The notes beneath the pieces were generated by a model. That model was given only the letters and a program-made list of their open reading frames with translations, searched no databases and had not been told where the DNA came from. From contig CM045987.1 in NCBI GenBank assembly GCA_025175895.1, positions 39,396,113 to 39,460,112 of the forward strand: 64,000 bases of DNA, written 5' to 3'. The DNA comes from Wurfbainia villosa. Its lineage: Eukaryota; Streptophyta; Magnoliopsida; Zingiberales; Zingiberaceae. Of the stretch, positions 1-10,546 are shown one piece after another. How positions within the stretch are numbered: position 1 is the stretch's first letter; every line of letters begins with the position of its first letter. The translations under genes and the position numbers were made by a program.

Positions 1-2060
1 TACAATAAAAGGAAACTTAAACTACATATACCTGACGTATCACGTGTAGCGGGAAAGACATCAACCGGAACGATTCTCGCTAGAATTGTCTCTATCCGTA
101 TCCATGCCGAGTATCTTCGGGATGACTTCACGAAGTCACGAGCCTTGTCTTCATACGGGTTACTAGCCTCGTGTTGAAGACGACGTGATCGAGAGAAGAT
201 CACGATCCAAATCAAAATTCGGATCCAAAATGAGTCCTCAAAAACTCGCTTCTCCGGAGAGGTATTCGTCAACCGTTTGACGAATCCTTCGTCCTCCACC
301 TATGAGGATTATCGGAGATCGAATCCCCGGTAAGGAAGGCGCTGTCAGAGCTCCAAACGACGCTCCGACAAAAGGGAAACAAGCTGTCCAGAAAACTGGA
401 CAGCTTTGGTGGAGACCTTGCGCCGGCCAAATAAGGAAAGCAATGTGCTCACCTTGTTGCCGGAGCCAAGGATGATCACCAGAGCTCCTCCGGCAGCAGC
501 TCGACGTTGGCAAATGGAGAAGACGGCAGCATCTGGTCACTGGTTGGAGGAGTTGGGCGGCGGCAAGGAGTTGGCGCCAACTAGATGGAGAGGAGGGAGA
601 GGTTGGGCGACCACAATTAGGTTAGGGCTTTTGATTAGGGTTTAACAAAAACCCTTAAGCCCTATTTTATAGAGAACAAATTCTCTTAATGGTTATTGGA
701 TCATAACCAAAGGCCCGTTAACCCGCTCCATTAATTTAAGTTAAAATAAACCAAACCATGATGGTTTATTTTAAGTTAAAACGAACCGAACCAACTTTGG
801 TTCATTCGTTTAAAACAAACCAACCCCCTTTGGTTTATTCTCCTCCATTGGATTAGAACCAAACCAATTTGGTTCATCCATCATGTCTTCATAAGACACG
901 GCCCATCCACGCTTCCATTGCGACTGAAATGATTTCAAGTTCGCTCCATGTTTGGTCCAACCAAACCTAGTTTCTCTCGGTCTGAGAATCTCATTCTCAA
1001 GCTCGTTTTAAATCCTTCCGATTACGCTCATTGTGCGTGTGACCAAATAGGTTCTCAGTTTATGTTGGCCGTCTATAATTAACCATTAATTATAGAACGA
1101 TCATGAGTGGCAACTAGTAGTACATCATGATCCCCAATTAACCGAAAAGATCAACGGTTGATCCAGAACTATTTCTGAAACCCTTCAGCAGCTCGAATGA
1201 ATCGTGCCCCATTCCCTTCACTCATCTTATACCCACTTGGTTCAGGACATGGTCTATAATGTCAGTCCCCACTAGGCTGACTACGTCACACCTAGCCCAA
1301 GTATCATTTCCTCGTCCTACGGATTCTAGTTACTGCACATGTATCGAAGAGTACCTTACTCTAAACATGTAATGCTTTGGCCAAAGACTTTAGTAACAAT
1401 CCGACGAGCGGCCATGGGTATACATCTCCTCGCAAGGAGTGGTGAATCCTTTATAGGCTATTCAAATACCTTTGATCACTTTGACTTATACACAATCATC
1501 CCGGGTCCACATCTCTTCAGAGATGCTTGCTTAAGATGTCAAAGCATAAGTCTTCATGATCAAGATGACTTGAATACCGCAAGTCAAAGGAACATCACAC
1601 TTAAGCTGCAGTAAGAACTTCATTGACATATCTATATATGCAGAGAACCATATGAAGTCTTACGGTTGGTCACTCCAATGAACTAGTTACCATAACTAGC
1701 ATCCATGATTAACTCCGGACATCACAATGTCTCCAGCCAGTGAGAATCAGCTGCTTGGATACACCAAAGAGTATACCTCGTGCTAGTCTCGACAGAATCA
1801 ATGGTGTCCAAATCCATCAATTCATCGACTAGGGATAATTCTGATACATCACAATTACACATGTAAAGATACTCACTAGTTGTGATCCAATCACAAATTC
1901 TCTCATGCTGTGAATCGTATCGTGGACATTCAGTAAATGATTTTAAGATCCGATCAAATACATGAAACCATGTATACTCAAATAGTGAATCTTCATTTAT
2001 CATATAAATGGTTCATACAGAAGGTGATTGCCTTAGGACATCTCTCATATATTACTAACA
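1..2060 (-). repeat. Family-B copia LTR, partial, inserted in A1 reverse transcriptase
   Basis: This is a minus-oriented family-B LTR. Its start (TGTTAGTA read on the minus strand) lies at 2060 and its last ~160 bp fall outside the window. It aligns along its length with 5625-7803 (opposite strand), 45370-47547 and 52693-54799. A TATAAAATAG-type box is seen on the minus strand near 660-672. It interrupts the A1 reverse transcriptase: the intact A2 copy reads straight through ACATC at 34719-34723, and here ACATC follows the LTR at 2061-2065. Whether it is a solo LTR or the end of a full element cannot be seen. Short open frames inside it (1339-1614 plus, 1722-2003 minus) are discussed as a finding, not as genes. 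Confidence 0.85.
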
Positions 2061-2769
2061 ACATCTCCTTAGATAAAGAAACTCCATGCCTGAAAGGTAA
2101 AAAACCTTTCTTGGAGTTTTGCATGCTAAAACGATCCATATTGGTGTCTATGTATGAAGCTTGAGATAAACACAACATCTTTTTCTTGCGATCCCTTATA
2201 ACCTTGATCCCAAGGATGTATCCCACTTCTCCCAAGTCCTTCATATCAAACTGTTTGGACAACCATACCCTTACATCCGATAACACCTTGACATTGTTGC
2301 CAATTAACAAAATGTCATCTACGTATAGTACAAGAAATACCACTATGTTTCCGTCATATCTCTTGTATATACAAGACTCATCCAGACGTTGAATAAATCC
2401 ATAAGACTGGATTACCTTATCAAAGTGGATGTTCCAAGACCTCGAAGCTTGCTTCAATCCATAAATGGACCGATTAAGCTTGCACACAAGATGCTCTTTG
2501 CCCTTTGCAATGAATCCCTCTAGTTGCTTCATATAGATGTTCTCCTCAAGACTTCCATTAAGGAAAGCTGTCTTGACATCCATCTACCACACCTCATAAT
2601 CCATATGAGCAGCAATACATAAGATAATCCGGACAAACTTAAGCATGGCTACCGGCAAAAAGGTTTCCTCATAATCGATGCCCTCTTTCTGAGTATACCC
2701 CTTCGCAACAAGCCTCGCTTTGAAGGTTTCAACCTTCCCATCTATTCCTCTCTTTCTTTGTACATCCAC
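2061..2769 (-). pseudogene. A1 copia reverse transcriptase, truncated
   Basis: This is the minus-strand Ty1/copia reverse transcriptase (RVT_2 type). Copia RT copies element RNA into cDNA in cytoplasmic particles. The fragment shows ARLVAKGYTQ, then MDVKTAFLNGSLEENIYM, GLKQASRSWN and the catalytic YVDD in FLVLYVDDILLIGN, then a GYILGIKVIRD connection segment. A TAG stop at about 2584-2586 replaces the Gln codon that A2 has before MDVKTAF. The frame is also shifted near 2742-2769 against the upstream piece. The 3' part of RT and all of RNase H are cut off by the B LTR at 2060. It continues from the integrase of the same element upstream at higher coordinates. It is dead by truncation, nonsense and frameshift. 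Confidence 0.9.
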
Positions 2770-3293
2770 TTGTATCCAATGACTTTTACACCATTGGGTG
2801 GTTCTACTAGCTCCCAGACCTGATTTGAATCCATAGATTCTATCTCAAAATTCATCGCACTTTGCCAAGATGTCGCATCTTGATCTTGGATCGCCTCGTC
2901 ATATGTCCAGGGATCAGGTTCATGTTCGCCAGGGATCAAATCAAAAGATTCTCCCAAGAACAAGAATCTATCAGGTTGTCTAACAACTCTCCCACTAAGA
3001 TGAGGTATCACCTGTGTATCCTCTGTGACACGCGGTGTAGTGACTTGTGGTATATCCTCTTGTATCGGTGGTACTGAAGAAGTGACTTTCCCTCTCAATT
3101 CCTTCATAACAGTCTTACTCATGGGCTTGTGGTTCATCACATAGTCTTCCTCTAGAAATATGGCGTTCGTGCTAACGATCACCCTCTGATCTCTAGGAAT
3201 ATAAAACAAATCACCTTTCGTTCCTCTAGGATAGCCAATGAACATGCTCACTTCTGTATGAGGTTCCAACTTACCAACATCTACCTTCAGCAC
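2742..3293 (-). pseudogene. A1 integrase C-terminal region and RT N-terminus
   Basis: This minus-strand frame carries the end of the integrase (VSMFIGYPRGTKGDLFYIPR, then FLEEDYVMNHKP) and a variable acidic linker with PHLSGRVVRQPDRFLFLGE. It then enters the start of RT (PDPWTYDEAIQDQD, VWELVEPPNGVKVIGYKWMY). A2 has the same blocks at 35466-35948 and B1 has distant equivalents in 48481-49695. The frame breaks at about 2745, where KRKRGIDG continues in another frame. A region of broken frame (3294-3422) separates it from the integrase catalytic part. This is a remnant of one gag-pol polyprotein and not a separate gene. Confidence 0.85.
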
Positions 3294-3422
3294 ATGTGCT
3301 GGACTCCCCTAAATCCGAATATGTCTCAGACTAGGCTTTCGCCCAGTCCACAATTCTGTGGGAGTAGAAGGCACTGATTTAGATGCTACCAAGTTCAGAA
3401 TATACACTGTTGTATCTAGAGC

Positions 3423-4410
3423 CTATCCCCAAAACAAATCTGGCAACTCAGAATAACTCATCATCGATCTAACCATCTCAATAAGAGTCCTATTCCTTTG
3501 CTCTGCTACACCATTCTCCTGGGGTGTGCCAGGTGCAGACAATTGGGATTGAATCCCAGCCTCTGATAAGTAATTCCTAAACTCTCCCAAAAGGTACTCA
3601 CCACCACGATCAGATTGTAGTGTCATGATACATTTACCTTGACGTTTCTCCACATCAGCCTTGAATTCTTTGAACTTGTCAAAGCATTCAAACTTGCAAC
3701 GTATCAAGTAAATGTATTCATATCTTGAATAATTGTCTAGAAAAGATACGAAATATTCAAAACCACCTCTTGCCTGGATAGACATAGGACCACACAAATC
3801 AAAATGAACCAATTCCAACACATCTTTGGCTCTATACCCCTTGCCCTTAAAAGGCCTCTTGGTCATTTTTCCTTCCAAGCAAGATTCACAGGTTGGGAAA
3901 TCTTCCACCACTAATGAACCCAGAGGTCCATCAACTATCAACCTTTGAATTCTGCTTAGGTTAATATGACCTAGCCTTCGATGCCAAAGATATGTTTGGT
4001 TCATCTTCGAAGGTTCTTTTCTCTTATTGGAATTAGAAGATGAGTTATTAACTTCTATTTGCATCGTGAGAGCTTTTGGTTCAAGTGTATATAAATTTCC
4101 TATTAATGTACCAGAACAGATAATCTCCTTATTCCTTTTTATAACAACTCTGTCATTAAAAGAAATAAAATATCCATCCATAAACAATTTAGAAATCGAA
4201 ATCAAATTCTTTCTAAATAAAGGTACATAAAGGCAATTCTTAATAACCAAAACTTTATTCCTCTCAAAAGACAAATAAACATCTCCCACTGCAATAGCCG
4301 CCACCTTCGTGGCATCCCCCAAGTATACCGTAATCTCTCCTTCAGCCAGTCGTCTGGTTTCCTGGAACCCCCGCAAAGTATTGCAGACATTATCAATGGC
4401 TCCCGTATCT
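3423..4410 (-). pseudogene. A1 protease remnant and integrase core
   Basis: At the 5' side (about 4405-4380, minus) a frame encodes a VDTGAIDNVC-like protease active site with an intact DTG. The main frame then holds the protease C-terminus (VYLGDATKVAAIAVGDVYLSF). The integrase follows: the zinc-binding HHCC start (YLWHRRLGHINL ... TCESCLEGKMTK), the first catalytic Asp in HFDLCGPM, the second in LQSDRGGEYL, and the Glu in GTPQENGVAEQRNRTLIEMV. Copia integrase inserts cDNA into the genome and makes 5-bp target duplications, as seen at several sites in this window. The frame change between protease and integrase, and the stop at 3420, show it is broken. A2 carries the orthologous segment in two pieces (36003-36362 and 44044-44310). 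Confidence 0.88.
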
Positions 4411-4415
4411 ACACA

Positions 4416-5268
4416 CTAGGTATGAGTAGATAACACCGCTAAATATGTTTCAATGACTAGACCAAAAGATATACCTTTGTTCTTCTTGCGGTTGGGGCAG
4501 TCCTTCTTCCAGTGTCCAGTCTGCTTGCAAGTGAAGCACTTGCCTTTCGACTTCATCACTCCTCCCTGAGTTCCTCCCACCACCTTTGCCCCAGCTTGTT
4601 TCTTCTTCTTCTTGCCTTTCGGCTTAGAAGTAGAAACCTTTTGGGCAACCATGGCCTGTGCCTGAGCACTCTGACGAAATAGCCCCTCTGCCGCTTGGAG
4701 TTCTGTTAGAAGCTCCGCCAATGAATACAACCTTTTTATTCATGTTGTAGTTCAGGCAAAACTGCTCAAAACTCCTAGGTAAAGACTGGAGAATGATATC
4801 GATCTGGGGTTCTCCATCAATCTCAGCTCCAAGGACTTCCAGCTTATTCAAATGAGCCATCATCTTGAGAACATGATCCCTCACGGGTGTTCCCTCGATC
4901 ATGGTGGTCGTCATCAAGTTCCTCATGGCTTCCTGCCTAGTAGCTCGATTCTGGTGTCTGAAAAGCTCTTTGAGATTGAGCATCATGTCATAAGCAGTGG
5001 GCATGGCTTGATGCTGATGTTGTAGTACATTTGACATATATGACAAAATGTAACATCGCGCCATCTCATCAGCCTTAATCCACTTCTTATAACTCTCCTT
5101 CTCCTTTTCCCCAAAATCATCCATAGGCTTAGGAGGGCACTCTTCGAGGAGTACATATTTGTATTCCTCAGCAATCAAGGTAATGTCAAGATTCCTCTTC
5201 CAATCAACATAATTGGGTCCAGTAAATTTATTTTCTTTCAGTATCACAGCAAGCGGGTTGAAAGTCAT
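4416..5268 (-). pseudogene. A1 copia Gag with CCHC zinc knuckle
   Basis: The start is chosen at the ATG near 5268 (MTFNPLAVILKENKF) because the family pattern F-x-G-x-N-Y-x-x-W-K follows at once (FTGPNYVDWKRNLDI). The 15 residues upstream of it in the open frame look like leader. The Gag core runs to NYNMNKKVV, where a frame change near 4730 links to MYSLAELLTELQAAEGLF. That part is followed by a Lys-rich stretch and one zinc knuckle, CFTCKQTGHWKKDC (CX2CX4HX4C), for RNA binding. Gag forms the virus-like particle. The protein is about 280 residues with one frameshift. No other copy of this family's Gag exists in the window; A2 has lost this region at the 44357 junction. Confidence 0.88.
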
Positions 5269-5624
5269 TTTGAAAAACCTAAGAATCACATAGATCGAAA
5301 CATTAGATTTCAAAAAATTATTGATTCCTCAAACAATAAAATTTTAAAATCAACCAATACCTCAAAACACCGAGAATATCGTATGCCACGATAGTGTGGA
5401 CGTATACGAATTCTACATTTGTAAGAGGAGGTTTTACCCATTAATTTTACTATCTTGTCAACCTAACTTTTTGACAAATAAAATTAATAGTTGTTTCCGC
5501 TTCAGCCCTACAAATAAAAGCAGTGACTCCGATGGGGAGGATACTCTTATTTGCATCTAAGTGTTCCCTATTACTCGGTACCAAGGCAATTATCTCGGGT
5601 TATATGCCTTCCGATGGGGAAGTA
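5269..5624 (-). other. A1 5' leader, gag-proximal part
   Basis: This is the untranslated leader of A1 between gag and the solo B LTR. It is non-coding and matches 54800-54917 over its left part (the block CCTACAAATAAAAGCAG and the following GATGGGGA stretch). It ends with AAGTA, the left target duplication of the solo LTR. The remaining leader resumes at 7804. Confidence 0.8.
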
Positions 5625-7803
5625 TGTTAGTAAAATATGAGAGATGTCCTAAGGTAATCGCCTTATGTTTGAACCATTTATATGATAAATGAAGATTCAC
5701 TATTTGAATATACATGTTTTCATGTATTTAATTAGATCGTAAACTCATTTACTGAATGTCCACGATACGATTCACAGCATGAGAGAATTTGTGATTTGAT
5801 CACAACTAGTGAGTATCTCTACATGTGTAATTGTGATGTATCGGAATTATCCCTAGTCGATGAATTGATGGATTTGGACACCATTGATTCTGTCGAGACT
5901 AGCACGAGGTATAATCCTTGGTGTATCCAAGCAGTTGATTCTCACTGGCTGGAGACATTGTGATGTCCAGAGTTAATCGTGGATGCTAGTTATGGTAACT
6001 AGTTCATTGGAGTGACCAACCGTAAGACTTCATATGGTTCTCTGCATATATAGATATGTCAATGAAGTTCTTACTGCAGCTTAAGTGTGATGTTCCTTTG
6101 ACTTACGGTATTCAAGTCATCTTGATCATAAAGACTTATGCTTTGACATCTTAAGCAAGCATCTCTGAGAAGATGTGGACCCAGGATGATTGGGTATAAG
6201 TCGAAGTGATCGAAGGTGTTTGAATAGCCTATAAAGGATTCACCACTCCTTGCGAGGAGATGTATACCCATGGCCTCTCGTCGGATTGTTACTAAAGTCT
6301 TTGGCCAAAACATTACATGTTTAGAGTAAGGTACTCTTCAATACATGTGGAGTAACTAGAATCCGTAGGACGAGGAAATGATACTTGGGCTAGGTGTAAC
6401 GTAGTCAACCTAGTGGGGACTGACACTATAGACCATGTTCTGAACCAAGTGGGTATAAGATGAGTGAAGGGAATGAGGCACGATTCATTCAAGCTGCTGA
6501 AGGGTTTCAGAAATAGTTCTGGATCAACCGTTGATCTTTTCGGTTAATTGGGGATCATGATGTTCTACTAGGTGCCACTCATGATTGTTCTATAATTAAT
6601 GATTAATTATAGACGGCCAACATAAACCATGAACCTATTTGGTCACACGCACAACGAGCATAATCCGAAGGATTTAAAACGAGCTTGAGATTGAGATTCT
6701 CAGACCGAGAGAAACTAGGTTTGGTTGGACCAAACAAGGAGCGAGCGTGAAATCGTTTCAGTCGCAATGGAAGCGTGGATGGGTCATGTCTTATGAAGAC
6801 ATGATGGATGAACCAAATTGGTTTGGTTCTAATCCAATGGAGGAGAATAAACCAAAGGGGTTTGGTTTGTTTTAAATGAATGAACCAAAGTTGGTTCGGT
6901 TCATTTTAACTTAAAATAGACCAACATGGTTTGGTTTATTTTAACTTAAATTAATGGAGCGGGTTAATGGGTTTTTGGTTATGATCCGATAACCATTATG
7001 AGAATTTGTTCTCTATAAAATAGGGTTTAACGGTTTTGTTAAGCCCAAATCCAAGCAACCCTAATATTGCTGCCCACCCCTCCTCTCCTCTTGTGGTCGG
7101 CGCCCAACCCTAGTCGTCATCCAAGCTTCAGCCGGTGATCCTCCGGCGACCCTCCGGTGATCTTATTTGGGTCTGGCAACAAGGTGAGCATCTAGCTTCC
7201 TTATTTGGCCGGCTCTATTCCTCTACCAAAGTTGTCCAGTTTTCTGGACAGCTTGTTTATTTCGTGTCGGAGCGTCGTTTGGACGACGTTTGGAGCTCCG
7301 ACAGTGGCTTCCTTGCCGGAGATTCAATCTCCGGTAATCCTCATAGGTGGAGGACAAAGGATTCGTCAAACGGTTGACGAATACCTTTCCGGAGAAGCGA
7401 GTTTTTGAGGACTCATTTTGGATCCGAATTTTGATTCGGATCGTGATCTTCTCTCGATCACATCGCCTTCAACACGAGGCTAGTAACTCGTATGAAGATG
7501 AGGCTCGTGACTTTGTGAAGTCATCCTGAAGATACTCGGCGTGGATACGGATAGAGACGATTCTAGCGAGGATCATTCCGGTTGATGCATTTCCCGCTAC
7601 ATGTGATACGTCAGGTACACGTAGTATAAATTTTCTTTTATTGCAAAATTTGAATTTACGGTTATGTCTACATATGTTGTACTATGCATGTGTGTGGTGT
7701 GTGTGTTGTAATAAATTAGATTTATTATTTTATTTCTTCCGCTATGCACATGTTTACGAAACATGTTCGAACACACACTCGCCGTGGTACCGGAAACCCA
7801 ACA
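5625..7803 (+). mobile_element. Solo LTR of copia family B
   Basis: This is a complete plus-oriented LTR of 2179 bp. It starts with TGTTAGTA and ends with CCCAACA. It is flanked by the perfect 5-bp target duplication AAGTA (5620-5624 and 7804-7808). A paralogous empty site with a single AAGTA is present in the other A leader at 54913-54917. This fits LTR-LTR recombination that removed the internal region. A TATA box (TATAAAATAG) lies at 7014-7023. The ~200 bp before it hold dyads of GGTTTGGTT/AACCAAA type. It lies inverted relative to the B LTR at 1-2060, with the A1 pol and gag between them. Confidence 0.95.
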
Positions 7804-8539
7804 AAGTACGCACGCTCCTTAATAATTTCCTATAACCATATTCGACCTTGTGATCCGCAAACAAACTCATCCGATTGGGAGAAAGGTACTCAGAGCCAAC
7901 GCGCAAGTTTGTTTTCATCACATGTCAAATCGTAATGGAGGCCGTGGGAATTTATAAAAATATCCCTCTCCCACTTAGTAATTTAAAATTGAGGAATTTT
8001 CTAGCCTACGACATGCATATCAAACAATAAGCAATAAATATGAAAAAGAAATATTTTTCAACTATTATGGCTTTTGTCTCCAATATACCTCCTGTCGTAT
8101 CGCCATCTCGTTCGCTCCTCCCTACGCCATGTACAAGCCATCCGGAGATTCGAGCCGGGAATAACTATTTTAATTTACATCCATCGATCCTATACTCCAT
8201 GAAGGAGTGTACATGAAATCTAGATTGAAAGTAAACTAAAATAAATGAGTGGCTAAATAATACCGTACTTAATTACAAAAATTAAATACTAGCCTCGTCA
8301 ACCCCGAGGATTCAAATAATATACAATTACACACATACAATCACATACACACATATGGTCATATAGTTGGATCATATGCCTGCAACCAAAAAGTTAACCT
8401 ACACACATCCTACTATTATCCGGCACATACAATATATGAAAAGTGAATAAAAGTAACTAAATCGTAAACACACAAAATCGAAAACCGTAGCTCTGATACC
8501 ACTTGTAAGGTTTTGCAGAACCGAAGCTCTGATACCACT
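7804..8539 (-). other. A1 5' leader, LTR-proximal part, with duplicated PBS
   Basis: This is non-coding leader of A1. It aligns with 54918-55373, the leader of A2. Two copies of a tRNA-iMet primer-binding site lie next to the LTR: GCTCTGATACCA (minus-strand sense TGGTATCAGAGC) at 8490-8501 and 8526-8537, in a 36-bp repeat. The copy at 8526-8537 is directly next to the LTR and is the likely functional one. Short open frames at 7641-7935 are leader and LTR sequence and not genes. Confidence 0.8.
8526..8537 (-). promoter_or_regulatory. Primer-binding site of A1
   Basis: The minus strand reads TGGTATCAGAGC, complementary to the 3' end of plant initiator-Met tRNA. It starts two bases after the LTR end. 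A second identical copy is at 8490-8501. Confidence 0.9.
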
Positions 8540-10546
8540 TGAAGGGATGAAACTTCGCTTCCCACTTCAACTCAGTTGCTTATTCATGGCGATCCCGTCT
8601 TCGTCCCCGGATTAAAAAAAAAATAATCCATGACAATTAGGGATTACCCAAGCTACCGTTTCATCGTCGTGCTAACTGATTAGAGTGGTCACTTGAACAA
8701 ACTTGTTGTTCAAGCAGCTTACCTCTATTCTTCGAATAGCCACGGAATAGATGATATATGGATTGTCGGTTATTGTGTTTGTATTCGGGGTCCATGTAAA
8801 TTAGCCACATAACAAAAACATACAACGTACAAAGAAACAAAAGGAAAGCAAAACAAGATTTATACCTTTTGTTTACCTCAAGGTCTTCTATCGTATGTCC
8901 TATCCTCCTCTTGGATGTTGTGTGGGCAACGATCCTCCAAGAGATGAAGCCTCCTCGATCACGATCTTCCTTTCCTTGCTCGCTCTAAACAAGAGGAAGT
9001 ATATAAACGAAACTCTTCTCTTATCTAGGACCAACCATCAAGCTCCAAGCTTGATTTTTGCCACCGGCCCAAAGAGAGGTGTAAGGAGTGGGCGCCGGCC
9101 AAGAGCTACAAGGAACAAGACCCTAGCTCTTGTTTCCACCGGCCAAGAAGAAGAGGAGAAATAGGTTGACCGCCGGCCAAGGTAGAGGGGAAGAAGGGGT
9201 GGGCGCCGGCTACACCTTCAGAAGAAGAAAGGAAGCAAACCCTAATCTCCCACCTTATTGCCGCCCAAGCCAAAACCCTAACCCTAGCCGCCCAAGCCTT
9301 GGCCTTGATCTCCCTTCAATTCTCTTTCCACCCACCCCTTAAACCTCCTTTTATAGAGCTAGGCTTAAGCCTCATTTTAATCTCCACCGTTAGATCTAGG
9401 GATTTAATCTCAACCGTCGGATCTAGAGATTTAAAATCAACCTTCGGATCTAGAGATTTAATCTCCACCGTCGGATCTAAAGATTTAATCTCCACCGTCG
9501 GATCTAAGGATTTAATCTCAACCGTCGAATCTAGAGATTTAATCTCAACCGTCGGATCTAGAGATTTAATCTCCACCGTCGGATCTAGAGATTTAATCTC
9601 CACCGTCGGATCTAGAGTTTCATTTTCCATCATCGGATCTAGGCTCCATGAGGGTTTTAATAGGCTACAATAGAAATCATGAGGAGGAGTTGGATCTTGG
9701 CCACCCAATGGATCAAGCAAACATAAAGTCCGATCCATTAATGATAATCCATTCCACTAGAGGATTATCATTAATCTACCTCACCAACCCCCATAAGTTA
9801 ATATGAGCTCCATATATTATTTGTACATTTATCTCCCCGTGTCTAAGTTCTCGAATGTCCATTAATTAATTAATTTATTGATAATTAATTAATCAACATC
9901 TAACTCCATGAGTAGTACCACTCAACCTTATCATCATGCCGGACCAAGTCCACCTGCAGGGTTTACATGATGAACCTTATGAGCTCCTCAAGGGGACATC
10001 ATCATCCTAATATATAGGACACGATTTCCTCCTATAATCAACGGCACACCGTATAAATAATATCATTTCCTAACTTACCGAGCTTATCAATTTACTCTAT
10101 AAATCTCGCCCATTGGTAAATCAAAGAAATGAATATTAAGTATATGTGCTCGTTATTATATCGGAATTAAGAGCATATACAACATAATATCTAAGGTCTG
10201 ATTCGATTATGTAGTCAGCAATAAATCGAATCACTTCTAAGTTGGTCCTGCTCAATACACACAAAGTGTACTAGTGTAATTCTATGGTCAAGACAAACCA
10301 ATACCAAATCACACTACAACTATTCCAATGGTTTGTCCATAACCATCTCGGTTGTGAGCCTTTAGTTATACTTTACAAGGAACTGATAACATGATCTCCC
10401 GCGTGACACTACACACCATGTTGTCTACAATGTAATGTATTAGACAATATGCATAACCATAAAAATGCAAACAATGATTATGTGATTCTTATTTCAAAAA
10501 TAAAGATGTTATACAAAAGATAGACTTTTCAGTATACATCCCAACA
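8540..10546 (-). repeat. 5' LTR of A1 (family A)
   Basis: This LTR of about 2007 bp reads on the minus strand from TGTTGGGATGTATACTG (10546) to ...CCTTCA (8540), followed at once by the PBS. Its homolog is the A2 LTR at 32002-33969. It contains a 27-bp tandem array (9380-9643), a TATA-like TATAAAAGG on the minus strand near 9348-9356, and several GCCGGC-rich stretches. It is inserted into the H gag; the flank after 10546 is CCTTG. The open frames at 8895-9342, 9299-9673 and 9316-9738 are repeat translations and not genes. Confidence 0.88.
9380..9643. repeat. 27-bp tandem array inside family-A LTR, about 10 units
   Basis: The unit has the pattern ATCTCAACCGTCGGATCTAG plus AGATTTA. There are nine full units and one partial, each differing by a few bases. 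The same place in the A2 LTR (32985-33086) has only about four units, so the array changes copy number between insertions. Confidence 0.95.

Noticed and set aside
8490..8537. tRNA gene (initiator Met)
   Set aside because: Only the 12-base primer-binding complement is present; there is no cloverleaf.
9299..9738. Open frames on both strands with repeated ISTVGSRDL / DPTVEIKSL units
   Set aside because: They are translations of the 27-bp DNA array in an LTR; 27 is divisible by three, so all frames stay open. No sign of a protein.
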